DNA of 64,000 bases from NCBI RefSeq assembly GCF_020921035.1, contig NC_063154.1, forward strand, positions 7,812,001 to 7,876,000, written 5' to 3'. Both the position numbers and the translations under genes were made by a program. The stretch's first letter is position 1. Every line of letters begins with the position of its first letter. The stretch is from Rhodamnia argentea (Eukaryota > Streptophyta > Magnoliopsida > Myrtales > Myrtaceae). Shown piece after piece: positions 46,338 to 58,300 of the stretch. The notes below the pieces were generated by a model. That model had not been told where the DNA came from. It searched no databases and worked only from the letters and a program-made list of their open reading frames with translations.

Positions 46338-46388
46338 GGCAAGCAAAAGTGAAAAAATTAAAATAATAAAAAAATTAGTTGCATTTCG

Positions 46389-46444
46389 CCAAAGTCCCTT
46401 AGCCCAAAGTACCTCTGGAGGTACTTTGGGCTAAGGGACTTTGG
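46389..46444. repeat. Perfect hairpin: 27-bp arms, 2-nt loop
   Basis: Arm 46389-46415 (starting CCAAAGTCCCTTAGCCC) is the exact complement of 46418-46444, separated by TG. It lies inside the Tourist-like element. Perfect arms suggest a recent origin or gene conversion. Confidence 0.97.
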
Positions 46445-46579
46445 AGAGCATTTGAGATGCAATTGCATCTTCCCAAAGTGAGTCAAAAAATGAACCAAAC
46501 ACCATTTGCATTTAGCCAAGGGACTTTAGAGCCCCAATGCTCATTTGCAAATCTGAACCAAACAGGCCCTAACTAGGAC

Positions 46580-49500
46580 TCTTCACTCTCCATCCCGGTC
46601 GGACCACGTCCTCTCCAGTCCAGTCCGCCAGGCCCAATCAGCTCCAGCTCACCAGGCCCATCAATTTCAAACTCATTAAGTGCGGCCCAACCAACGCAGC
46701 CCATGAAGCGTGAACAGGGGACGTTGCTTTTGAACCTGGGGCGACGCTCACGAACAAGACCCGCCCAGAGAGCTCAGCAAAAGATCATCGGCGATTCCTC
46801 TCCTCTTTATTCTGTCTCCGTCTAGCCACCGCCGATCCTCTGTCGTTGGCCACCGTTGATTCATACACATAGAACAGAGAGCCACACAGAGGAGAGTAGA
46901 TACGAAGAAAACAGGGGAAGAGGAACGAGAGTTTGATCCTGGCCTTTCCCCATCTCGCCGGACCTCGCCTCTGCCGGTCTTCGGCCATCCTGGAGGTCTC
47001 GCAACTGGCTAGAGGAAGAAGGAAAAGAAAAGGAGACGAACAAAAGGACAAAGAAAAGAAAAACAAATAAATAAAATCTGAAAAAAATATTAAAACATTA
47101 GTAAAAATTGTTCACTTCGGCGCCGTCTGCGTCGTGTAGGACAACCGACGTTCACGTCGGTGCAGCCAAAATTAGCCGATTGGACTCAATTGGCAAAACG
47201 TAAAAAGATTGATGACTTAATTAGCACAATTAAAAGCAATTTTCATCCAGAGCAAAGGGCAAAACATAATGAGTTCTGAATAGTTAATTTGGTACTGTTA
47301 AAAGACTATATAAGATCAATCCTTTGAAGACCTGGTCCTCTAACTTGTCAATATACTATAGTTATCCCAAAAAAAAGGAATCATGTAATGCTGTTCTCAC
47401 CAAAAAATAACTGGTAAATAGAAAATAACATGGACTATGTAAGAAAAATTAGGTCGATTCTTTTTCCAACCGCCAAGCCTATAAATAAAGTTTGATCGAT
47501 GTCCCTTATATTAAGAAGAAAAAAATCCATGCAATGCATCGGTCTAATTGTAAATTTAGTTATATTAAGGGATGAAATCGATATGATCAAGTTAATTCAT
47601 TTATTATTATATTATGTCTAGTTAATATTACCTTAACTTGTGAAGATAAATAGGATTTTATACAGGCCTAATTTATCAATGATAGTGGGGTAAGATTAAT
47701 GACAACAACAAGTAAAAACTCACAAAAAAAAAATTTATACAGACTTCATCGAATGCTATGAATTGCCACCCTAAGTATGATATATCAATAATTTGTACGT
47801 AATCATACAAGAGTAAATAATTTCACAAAACAATGTACTTACATGCTATGGTGGATCTTTATTCTCTATGTAATACTTTTATGGAATGGTACATAAGCCG
47901 CTTTTGTAACTCAACGATGGCATCGGCCAATGATTTTATTTTTTTTATTTTTTTTAATCTTATTCACATTAGAACTTTCTAGAGGTAATTTGTAAGGTTA
48001 TTATTTCCCTTTTTGGTTTAGGGTGCTATACTAGCTTTAAGTGATTCATTTATATAGAACGTTTATCGATTATCTGAAAAATATGTGACTCTATATTTTG
48101 AAGTAAAAACAAAATTAAGATCACATAATATTCGTACTCGGGCAGGTGCAATGTGTGTGCAAGCCATCATAATTTGTTAAGTCGGAAACTATATTACAAA
48201 ACCATTCTTTGAATTTTCTAGAGGTAGTTCAAGCTCTCCTGTGGCCGGCGACCGGACAAAAAAAAAAAGAAAAAGCAAAAAAAAAAGTAAATAAAATTAA
48301 AATTAAAATTTCATTAAAAAAATAAAATAAAAAAATAAAAAATTGTGAAAAGGAGTTCACAAATTCTTTAGGACGGCATTATTTTCCACCTCATATATAT
48401 GTCTATATTTACCCAACTTTCATCAAAAAGGCAAAATAGCCCTAACCAATCTATTGCAAATCAATTGTAATTTAAAGTGATGGCCTTTTTTTGTATTTTT
48501 ACGTAGAATCTAGTTGACATATTTAAGCATTCACATTTTTATCTATTTATTGCGGGCATTACGTTTTCTTTTTTAATGTTGGAATCAACTCCCGTAGAAA
48601 CTACTTCCGTCGAAGAGAAAAAAAAAATCGAGAAACCTAATTCTATTCTAGGGTGTCGAGCGAATTTATGGTTCAATTGTCGAGTAGGTATTCCGACAAG
48701 TGTGATTTTTTTAACATGATCACTTATTTATAATCTTACGCTTTTGTCGTGCATATCGCTATAAAGACCCTCTATAGAGAATTCCCCAAAAAATCATTAC
48801 GGTTACATTCTCTAACTTAAAACGTTAACAGGTAAATTTTTAATCAAATCAACTGCATATAAATGAGATTATCTTTTCCTTTTAAATCATCATGTTGGAA
48901 TTGACAAAAATTAAAATTATCCATGAAGTGTTTACAAAAAAATATCAAGACGCCTCATCATGCATAACTTTTTCCATATCGATCGTTTGAGTAAATTTTC
49001 AAACCGAGTCCCACACGAATTCGGGTCTTTTGAAGAAAAAACTTAGACAAAACTATATATACGAATCACCCACACCCTCTTCTTTTGCATTTCATTAATT
49101 GACTTTCCTTTAATTAAGACGAAATTCTGTAAAAACAAACCCCGCCTACTTTAAAATATCATAAACAGTTCCCGTAGGTAGAGCGCCTTTTTCAAGAAAA
49201 TATAGGTTTAATTAATGAATAACTTCTCCTTCTCAAATGGTATGTATACTCGGGGTCTTTCAACAATGAAGATCTAATTATTGGTTATGTTTCATGAAGG
49301 ATTCGACGGTGGAGGAGGGGAGAGGGTAAAATTGAAGTAAGTGCGAGACAATACTTCAGCACCTCCTCTCACGAGGCATGTGGAATTTGATTAAAGGGGG
49401 GGAGGGGGGGGATTGGTAAACGGGCATTTGTGAAAGTGATAGCACCGGCTTTAATACCATATTAGAAAGTTCTACCCTAAAGTCATTGTATCGATGCATT

Positions 49501-49850
49501 TAAGACCCATTGTCAAGTGACATTGGACAATACTTCAACAAGATTAATCCCTCTAGAAACTATGGGATAACAGGAGGATTTCACCTTTCTCGAATTTAGT
49601 AAGATTTGTAGCCTATTTATGAATTACTGGTCGTTCGAGGTTCTTGGAGTTTAATGTTTGGATGATGTCAACAACCAATTGCGTATATAGAAGAAAGTTC
49701 CTTCTGGGCAGTTGGCATTTCAGTGCTTCGTCTCAGCGAAGGTAGGAGATTCGGAAGGGCAGAAGTATTCACTCACGCGTAATTTATGCGGTAAGTTGGT
49801 AATTCTTTACTTATATTTCGGACAAGCGATTTAAGCTTCGCAAAAGGATC
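46580..49850. other. Gene-free interval
   Basis: At 47090-47250 is the right arm of another long-TIR element (GACTCAATTGGCAAAACG and GACTTAATTAGCACAATT blocks). The rest to 49850 is AT-rich with A/T homopolymers and a G-rich run at about 49397-49411. No gene is supported. Confidence 0.5.
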
Positions 49851-49854
49851 TCAT

Positions 49855-50225
49855 GGCTTCGTTTACAAGCAATGCATCAACCGGAGCAACTTTTCCACCC
49901 TCCACTTACCAGCTTCAACCTGAACATACCGCATGCCGCGGGGTCTCCTGACGACCTAATCGCAATGAAATTGCTTTCATCAGCCGCACAGATGGCAGAA
50001 GAGCAGTGCCTTTGCCCATCATTCCACATGAGCGTTTCATTCCTAGGCTGGTTCAAACGACCGGCAGACCTTGAACAGGTAACAAACTCGAAATATACAT
50101 GTTGCCATCTGTTTCCAGAGCTACCGTAATGTCCTGTATCCACTGGATACGCCGGAAATGCAATCAATTTGACAGTTGCATGGTCCTTTCCATCGATAGC
50201 CATGGAAAAGAAAGATCTCATGGTA
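49855..50225. other. Unassigned open region
   Basis: The sequence is less AT-rich than its surroundings and open on both strands: 85 codons on plus at 49872-50129 and 114 codons on minus at 49877-50221. I recognise neither translation. It could be a decayed exon or a 3' remnant lying beyond the end of the PIN-LIKES gene. No splice or start context favours either strand. Confidence 0.2.
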
Positions 50226-50858
50226 CATGTTGTCTTCTACCAGAAAGTACATATTCATACAACAAGTAGTGGCGAGTCAAAAAGTTCATGAAGTTATTAA
50301 TTGTGAGATCAATACACACAAATGGGTCATCATGCAATGTCTACAATGCTGTCAAACAATAGCACATGGTACAGACAAAGGATTACTTTTAAAGGTTAAA
50401 TAAACATCACCATCAGGGAGGTCCCAACAAATTTATCCACCCCAAGTCCAAAATATGCAGACCATCTAGTCGTTATAGCCTTTTTTTTATTGGCTTTCTT
50501 TCCGAACGAGAAAAAGGTTGTCAAATAGCTTAAAGTACGTAAGGCTCAAGTAGAAGCAAGCTGAAGATCAACATCTGATCCTTCCTAAAGGATGAAGAGA
50601 TGTAACATTTCAATGATCAAAAGGACGTAAAAAGGAAAACGGAATCATCTGCACATTTGGATTTCACCCATGAGCATTGGATTAAAAATCTATAGAAGGA
50701 TTCATAAGATAACAACCTTACTTCATTAGAATGCTACTAAGAGCATTGGTTGCCTGCATCGTCAAACATAAGTATTAATTGAGCACAGACCACATATCTA
50801 ATCACAAGTTGTGGCACAAATACTGATCATTAAGCGGATGGACCTGCGGATGCCTGAG

Positions 50859-52220
50859 TCATATGTATGAAAGAAGCTTAAAGTAGATGACAATATACAG
50901 GGAAAGGGAAAAGAGAGCAAACACATGCTGCCAAAACAGAAGCGCTGAAGCCTCTTGAACTGCATAACCTCTCAAGCTGGCTATTGCTCCCAAAAGAATG
51001 GCACTTGGAGTCGTGTATTGCAACAACAGAACGAACTTATACATCGCATCTCCATGAACAAGCAAATTTAGCTTATCAGCCAACGTCACAATACCTATCC
51101 CCAGGACTGGAAGCACCAAGAGCCTTGCAACAGATACACCGATAGTAGTTCGGATACCAAGAGTAGAATCATTTGGACGACCCTCTGCAAGCATACCACC
51201 CAGAATAAGCATCACAGATGGCACCGTTGCCCCGGCTAAAATCTCTAAGCTGTCGGTGAGAAAAGATAAAGGAGCATCGTATCCAAAGAAAAAAGCTTTT
51301 ATCTGAGGCACCATCCCAACAATAATTGCCAATAGTGAAGCGATGGTTGGGGGTTGAAGTATGTGCTGTATCGGTGTCTGTTCTGCGACAATTCTGATCC
51401 TCCTGACCATTTTTGGCTCAGCCAAACACCTGATCGACCTGGGACTACTATTACCACCAGTTTCGCCAGTGAGATCAATATCAGAAAGAGTGCCCTGCGA
51501 GACACTAGATATGCTGTTGAAAATCTTAGCAATGAAGGGTGTCTTTGAATGCTCAGTTTCCTTATCCTCGATGCCAGGCCATTCAGCATCCACAAGCAGA
51601 GGCCTGCTGGTGTCATTAACAGAAGGCTGTTCCCCAATCTCTGTCCCTTCCTCAACAATCTCATAGAACTCCATTGGAGGCTCCATCATGTGGTAAACCA
51701 GAGTGTAAACAAGGATTACTGCAACCCACTGAGCAAATGAGACGTAAGCTACCCCTCTTGAGTGGCAATGAGCTCCAAATGGGTTGTCTTTAGTATGACA
51801 GACAGATCCAACAACAGCAAGAGGTAGATTTCCTGAATTCCCAAATGCAGTCATAATTATGGTGAATCTATTGAGCTGTGGGGGAGGTCGACATATAATG
51901 ACCACTATGTAACCCAGAATGCAACCAACTATGGTAGTCACCAACACATTAACAGGGATGAACCACCACTGCATAATATTCTCAAGTGTCATGCTTTCGC
52001 CCAGCTCAGTGAAGATAAGGCATGGCAAGAAAAGAGCAAATACAAGTTTGCTGAGAAGCTTAAACGTCGCCCTTGGAATAATTTGCTTTTTTGGATGTGC
52101 AAGAATCAGTCCTATAACCGTGAGGGACAGAAGTTTCAATAAGGGGATTATTGCACTTAGCAAATCTTGGCCGCTGGTTTTCATACCATCTTGGTATACT
52201 TCCGCCAGCACTCGAAACAT
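50859..52220 (-). CDS. PILS2: PIN-LIKES auxin carrier, PILS2 type (453 aa)
   Basis: Putative auxin carrier of the endoplasmic reticulum that lowers nuclear auxin signalling by sequestering the hormone. The protein has ten predicted hydrophobic spans: five at the N side (including LLKLLSLTVIGLILAHPKKQ and FTIIMTAFGNSGNLPLAVVG), a hydrophilic loop of about 90 residues at roughly 190-280, and five at the C side (including PTIASLLAIIVGMVP, PSVMLILGGMLAEG and FVLLLQYTTPSAILLGAIAS). The loop motif WPGIEDKETEH matches the Arabidopsis PILS2/PILS6 clade as I recall it. The start at 52220 is the first ATG; the frame is open 15 bp further only from a GTG. One coding exon. A leader intron is likely (acceptor at 52293, donor near 53296). 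The isomerase gene lies downstream on the same strand and the EAF gene is divergent, matching Arabidopsis order. Confidence 0.93.
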   Translation of the reverse strand: MFRVLAEVYQDGMKTSGQDLLSAIIPLLKLLSLTVIGLILAHPKKQIIPRATFKLLSKLVFALFLPCLIFTELGESMTLENIMQWWFIPVNVLVTTIVGCILGYIVVIICRPPPQLNRFTIIMTAFGNSGNLPLAVVGSVCHTKDNPFGAHCHSRGVAYVSFAQWVAVILVYTLVYHMMEPPMEFYEIVEEGTEIGEQPSVNDTSRPLLVDAEWPGIEDKETEHSKTPFIAKIFNSISSVSQGTLSDIDLTGETGGNSSPRSIRCLAEPKMVRRIRIVAEQTPIQHILQPPTIASLLAIIVGMVPQIKAFFFGYDAPLSFLTDSLEILAGATVPSVMLILGGMLAEGRPNDSTLGIRTTIGVSVARLLVLPVLGIGIVTLADKLNLLVHGDAMYKFVLLLQYTTPSAILLGAIASLRGYAVQEASALLFWQHVFALFSLSLYIVIYFKLLSYI

Positions 52221-53399
52221 CTTTTCTTCGAGCACCCTCCGGCTACCTCAAAAACAGTGTTGCAGTGTGGATGAATCACCAGAATTTCCCCCCTGAAATG
52301 CATCAAAGAAGAGATCTTTTAAAGAAAAGAATCAAAAGGTCTCTTGAAAGGAGCAATTTCTAAGCTTTCGAAAGGATATTCAAAGTCCGAAAAAAGAAAT
52401 CAATTAGACACCTGGAAGGTCAATGACTACTCCAAATACGAAGCAAATATACTGAAATGCAGCGTCTTTTGTAAAGCTAAAGTACCTTCTGCAGATCAGA
52501 AACAGAGAGGCTAAAGTAAAATCCATTCAACAGTAAGATTAGAGATGTGAGTGGATCAACACTAACTGATAAACTACACCATGAATTGCAATAACAGACC
52601 ACTATCGGATTCAGGGCGTGTTACAATCTCACGAACAAATCGAAGCATAAACAAAGAATTACGTGAATGGTTTGACTTTTGGTAATTTTAAACTTCAGCG
52701 TATGAAATTCACATGGATTCTCTTTATCCCTTACACAATCTTTTATTCTCGGCCCACTGATAAAAGATTTCGCCTCCGACACCGAACAATTAATAAAACC
52801 AGTGTAAGTAGTAAACAACAGAACGACCCAAACCGAGGATATGCAGGACAAAAAAGAACTTATGTATCATTTCCACCACTCGAGAAGCGCGAGCGGAATG
52901 TTGATGCTTGATCTATTCGAATTGAATTCCCAGAATGATCGTGAGCTGGGTCAAAGCAATTGACCATTGTCGAATTCCAGAGAAACACAGAGAAACAAAA
53001 GACCATCTTCCTCTCTGGACCGTGATTTTTTTTTTTATTAAAAAAAACGAGAACATTCGACGAAATTAACCTGCTTGGAACGAAAACTATGACAATCACC
53101 ACCAAAGAAAAGAAAAAGAAGCAGCTTGATCAGGTCTGCAACACCTCAACACCCACCATACACAACGCCACACACAGACAGAGCCGGAGAGTAAGAGAGA
53201 AAGAGCTCACAGATACAGATCGAGAGAGAGAGGAAAACCCAGAGAATCCCGCGAGCCGAAGCGGAACACGAGATTTCGGCTCTGCTTCGGTGAAGTTACC
53301 TTCTTTGTCGCGATTCGCCGAGAGGAAGAAAGAAGAAAAGATTCACAAGACTCTCATTTCAGGTAGAAGAAAGAAGAAGAAGTTGAAGAAAAGTTAAAA

Positions 53400-55000
53400 A
53401 AGAAAAAATCGAACTTTATTCTGATTGGTCCCGAACTTTGATCTTAGCCGATGAATGATTTCGCTTGTCGTTTTTCCAATGAAAGCTGTGCCGAGGTACG
53501 AAGGAAGCTCTTGTTCATGTTATCGTACCGTCGCAAATAATTTCACATTTTAAAAACAAAAGAGATTGAAAAAAAAAAAGTTATTTTGCAGTAGAAAATG
53601 GTAGTTGGACAAGAAAATTTGGGAGCTAGAAGAATTCAATGATGAAAAGTGAGAGCAGCACACGTGCATCGGTTCTTGCTTCTTTAACTCTTCACATAAT
53701 GCATGTGAATTCATTTAAAAACAATCAGCTTGGGTTATATAATTTGAGATTTTGATACAAGCAAAGGGCGACGTGTGCTTTTTAAGTTGTTTCAAATCAC
53801 TCTCCAAATCTTCAAAGCAACGCAAGAAAATGTGTTGTCACAATTATTATGGGTAGGTCCGTGAAATGGATGAGTAAGATCGAATCGAGTTTAGGTTGAC
53901 CGAAAATAGTGTGACCCTAATGAGCCAACTTTACTAATTTTTATGCAACATAATTTTAACAACTTATATTCGATCCGGGCCTAACCCATCCCAACATAAT
54001 GCGGGCTCTAATCCGTAGCAATCTTTCTCCTTAAATTACAGCCTCTGGAAAATGGGCGACTCTATGGATCAACTTGCTGAGTCATTGAGGAAACTCGGGT
54101 GCTTGGGTGGGATTGTGGACTATGACTTCACGTGGCACGTGAGGAACATGGAGTTGTGGATAGGCACTGTGCCGATGGATAGAAATACCTGTGTGGATGG
54201 GTTAGGATGATGTTTTATGGATAGGGTTGGGTTCATGTTACAAATCTTCGTACTGTTTATCTTAGTGGTTAAAATTTGATCTAATTTAGTATAAAAGTAC
54301 ATGTTTTCAAAGGTATACATGACATTTGGACCAAAATAAAATGTATATATGACATAACTTGTATTCTCACAAGCGCTATAAGATCCGAATATAGTCAAAG
54401 ATTAAAAAATATTCAGACTTATCAATATTTGCAATGCTAAGAAAGAAAATTGAGGAATGTATCGAATGCCAATAAAATAATAGGTATAAAAAAGGAAATC
54501 TGAAAATTAACAAATTAAAACAGAATAAAAAAGTTACAACAAGGAAAGAAGTTTAATCGTTGTCGATGCTCTTAAAGGATGCAACTTATTTTTAGAAATC
54601 ATTCACGATCTATCGCCGTCTCCCGAAGGTGACAATGTGATTACAACCCCGTTTTCTATCTCAGTTTTAGTGGATTATTGACCACATACATATTTGCCTA
54701 AGGTGGGGGACGAAATCAAGCATCACGAAAAGAATGCAAAAGCAATTGTCTTTTGCAAATTTGAACAAGATTGACCAAAACTCATGGATGTTCCGAAACT
54801 CAATAAATACCAATGAGGCAATGACCGGTAGTAAGGTACGACTGCATTGACCGAAAAAGTAGACCGACTCCTCATGATGGGATGAAGGTAATTTCTGCCA
54901 GGGATTCGCAACATTTTTGTCAAAGATTTGATTTTTATCGGAGATGATCGATCACCGACATCAAGTCAAGAACATGGCCGAGAAAGCCCACGGATATGGA
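53400..55000. other. Shared upstream region of the divergent PILS2 and EAF genes
   Basis: About 1.9 kb separates the likely first exons. AT-rich, no supported gene. The T-rich and CTT-rich run at 55080-55135 should be in the EAF leader or core promoter. Confidence 0.4.
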
Positions 55001-55314
55001 TGGTCGTTCACGTAGACGGATGATCCCTCGTATAATTTATTTGCTTTCCATCTTTCTCCACCTTCTTCCCCACTTGAAAAACCCTTTCGTCCTCTCTCGC
55101 CTTTACTTCTTCTTCTTCTTCCTCCTCCTCCTCCCACTACTGGCAGTGCGGCTGAGGGCATCCCGTGCCTGGCCACTCGCCTTCTGACATGTGGGCAGGA
55201 GGTGGTGGGTCCCGTCCGGGTCGTCTCAGATTCCCTTCTTGATTGAACAAGACGAAGCAGGGCAAGTGGGTCGTCTTGATCTTCTCTCGCTGACGCAGAA
55301 GAGCGAAAAGAAAA

Positions 55315-58300
55315 ATGGCCAAGGACAGGGACGAGCCCAGGACAGCTCCTCAGCCCGATCGCTGGTACAATCTGACCCTCGGCCCCTCCTTCAAGCACGA
55401 TTCTCCCAACAAGTACTGTACCCTCCGATGTAAGTGTTTAGACTTCCCCATTTTATCACGGGGCCTGTCTTGTTTGCCTGAGATGATCATGGGTGTTGGC
55501 ATTGTTGTGATTGGTTGAAGAGATTATCGGTTTGCCCGTAAATTCAAAGGATCAGAGATTGGTGGAGGAGATGGAGAAGAGATGATTGCTCTGTATGTTA
55601 GTTTGAATAAGGTGTTCCTTTAGTCATTTCCCCCCTTTTATATAAAATATTCAAAGCGATTGAGAATGTCTGATTCATTCTTGTCGAGAATGGTTGGATA
55701 GCAGGAACTAGGAAGTTGATGTAGTGTGTGAATTTCTAAAATGATATGTGTATGTAATAAGTTGTAGTGATGCAATGTATTCATTGCTAGTAACTCTTTC
55801 TTCATCTTTTGTTCGATATGCATTTCTCCAGATGAATTTAAACCTGCTTCTATCGATAAGACGAAGCTGGGTACGCTGCAAAAGAATAAGGAGAATCGGG
55901 TTTCTGTGGAGTTTCAAAATAATCAACTAGGAAGGGCCAAAGTGGCATTTGAGGGTAGTAGTGAAGATTACAAGGAGCACGATGCTGCGTTGTTCTTCGA
56001 TGGTGAGACCTTCCGATTGGAACGACTCCATCGAGCTGTGAAGCAGCTGCGTCACGTTCGCCTTCCTGGTGAGTCTGTGGCGGCTGCTTCTTCTGCCGCT
56101 TCTGCAGCCGTTCATTCTGGGCCAGCAGTAGAGCCTCGGTTATCTCCTGTGGCAAAGGTTGGAAAACCATTGCATTCGTCTCGAAATACATTTCCAGCCG
56201 TTCCGGTGAGTCCAATTGCTTAGTTACGTTAGTCAGTTACTAATTATTTGGCTTATTAAAAAGAGTGATCTGTCTCCTTGAACGTAGAGAATATGGATTA
56301 GAGATAAGTAAACTGTTGTCTTTTTTTTTGGGTAAAGAGAGATAAGTAAACTGTTGTCTTTTTTTTTTTTTTGATAAAGTAATAAGTAAACTGTTGTTTT
56401 TTTTTTTTTTTTTGGTAAAGAATAAGTAAACTGTTGTTTGTCTTTGCTGATTCTAATTATTCTGTTAAATAATCAAAATCATTATGCTTAGGGAGAGATT
56501 GATCCATTATGACTATGTTGTGTGATTACAAGGACTGGTAGTTAACAGAGGATGGATGAAGAGACTCCAGGGGTCTCAAGTTTTCTTAAAAACAAGAATG
56601 TCGTACATCTTGTTGTCAGTATGATTCATTGCATAATGTATTGCTGTATGAACCCTTTATCTCGTTGAACCTACTCAACTAGGCCTCCCATGTGAATGAA
56701 GTTTTGTGAAAGTTTGACTGCTTATGATGGATTAGAGTGCATTTGTGTGCTAGTATTCAATTTCCTGTTGTTATCCTCGGCTTTCAGTTTTGTTGCTTCT
56801 AGTACTCCATGTCTGATCCTTGAATTGTCATTCTCTTGTTGGCTATTTGGCTTAGAGATTGACCTTTCTATGTCTGACTGAATGATATGCCAGATTGGTG
56901 TGATGTCTCACTTTGCTTTCAAGCACTTGTATTTCTTTGTTCTGACAGAAAGTGAACTGGCCCTTGAGTTGCACATCGTGTGACATTATAAGCATAGTTG
57001 GAAATCCATATGTGATCAACAGTGTATCATGTTCTACCTTTCTGGGTAAATTGGTGGCTTTTTGAAATGAAGTCCAGCCATAATAGTCTGATGTCTTTAG
57101 CAAAGACTTCATATTGTAAGTCATGCTGGTCTCACTTCTTGTCTCTAGTAGTATTGACTTTTATGGTCTTGAAACTAAGATATTATCATGATCTTAAGTA
57201 GGTTATGGTCAATAAGGATTTGTGTTGTTTCAGCACGCGAAGTTTAAACAGCTGGCCATTTTGGATTGCCGCCGGCATTTGTGGTTCATGGGTCATGGCC
57301 AAGTTCCTGGATACAGTCCAGGAGAAAGCCCAAAAAAAAAAAAAGGAAACAGCATAAATTGTATATTTATTTGTGAGATAAATCAAGTTGGCTCTTTCGC
57401 TTTCGAAATAAAATCTAGTTTGGAAGTTCTTATTAATTTTAGATACTTTTATGCATATTTGTGATGCTTATCTACTTAGTATTTGCTCTTTCTTGTATAA
57501 CTATATTTGTCTCCGATCCTACTTGGTTTCCTAGTTTTGATTTTGACAAAGTGTGTTGAAACAATCTTTTCATAAATTTTTCCTTTCATCAGATTTTTAA
57601 TATATTAAGACTATCTTAAGATTCGGTTACGTAGATGTTGAATAGATGTTTAGGATAGCTTATAAAACATTTATGCATTTAAGATCTGCTCATTGGATAG
57701 GGATAGTAAATCTTTCTTCTTCTCTAGTTACTGTGACGATGGATTGAGAGGCTTGATAGAAGAAATTGGCAAATTCAACGATCATTAATCTTTTTAAACT
57801 CAGCTATATGATGTTGCTTTTTCGTTGATTCAATCTAGCACTCAATCATGTAGGCTATGAATGAATCCTGAGTAGGATCTCCATTTTAGTAGCTGTCAGT
57901 CTCTCCAAAAAATCCTGAAAGAAAAAGTTCTACGCCTTATCAATTCAAGTAGAAAGTTCTAATCGTTAACTTGAGTTGGCTTGTATTGTGTGTCCATGGA
58001 TATGTACTTTTGATTCTGGCAGTGTAAAATCTGACATTGGAGTGTGTACCAATGTTAGTTATATAGGACATGTGATTTCCAGAATTTAAAGGAAATGGGG
58101 AAAACAGGCACGAGTTTTGTACCCTGAGTTTCAGGAGTACCATTAGTTCGGGCTTGATATCTAGTACATCTCATGGGAAAGAAGTTGACAATACCTTGAT
58201 AAAGGGCAAAACTTGAATGATGTCGGCGTGATATGGATACGGGATCTTTGGTTGAACTGAGTGGTTGGATGTGAGGACCATCTTGAGAATATAAGCAACA

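Larger units (their letters stand above)
45921..46569. mobile_element. Tourist-like (PIF/Harbinger) MITE with GC-rich internal array
   Basis: The left end GGCCCTGTTTGGTTCAAGATT and the right end, which reads GGGCCTGTTTGGTTCAGATTT on the other strand, are typical of Tourist-like elements. A 3-bp TAA duplication flanks it (45918-45920 and 46570-46572). Variants of CCAAGGGACTTT and TTTGGGCTAA occur in both arms. The interior holds a 280-bp array of CGGCGAC-type units and a perfect 27-bp-arm hairpin. There is no transposase. The element is 649 bp. Confidence 0.85.

Noticed and set aside
45980..46366. Several open frames of 100-122 codons across the GC array on both strands
   Set aside because: All come from the CGGCGAC minisatellite; the translations are Arg/Pro/Ala/Gly repeats without start context.
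51299..51664. Open frames in other phases within the PIN-LIKES coding exon
   Set aside because: They overlap the long conserved 453-codon frame and have no domain of their own.
55850..56215. 121-codon minus-strand frame opposite EAF exon 2
   Set aside because: Shadow of the EAF exon, whose plus-strand frame carries the conserved domain and splices in phase.
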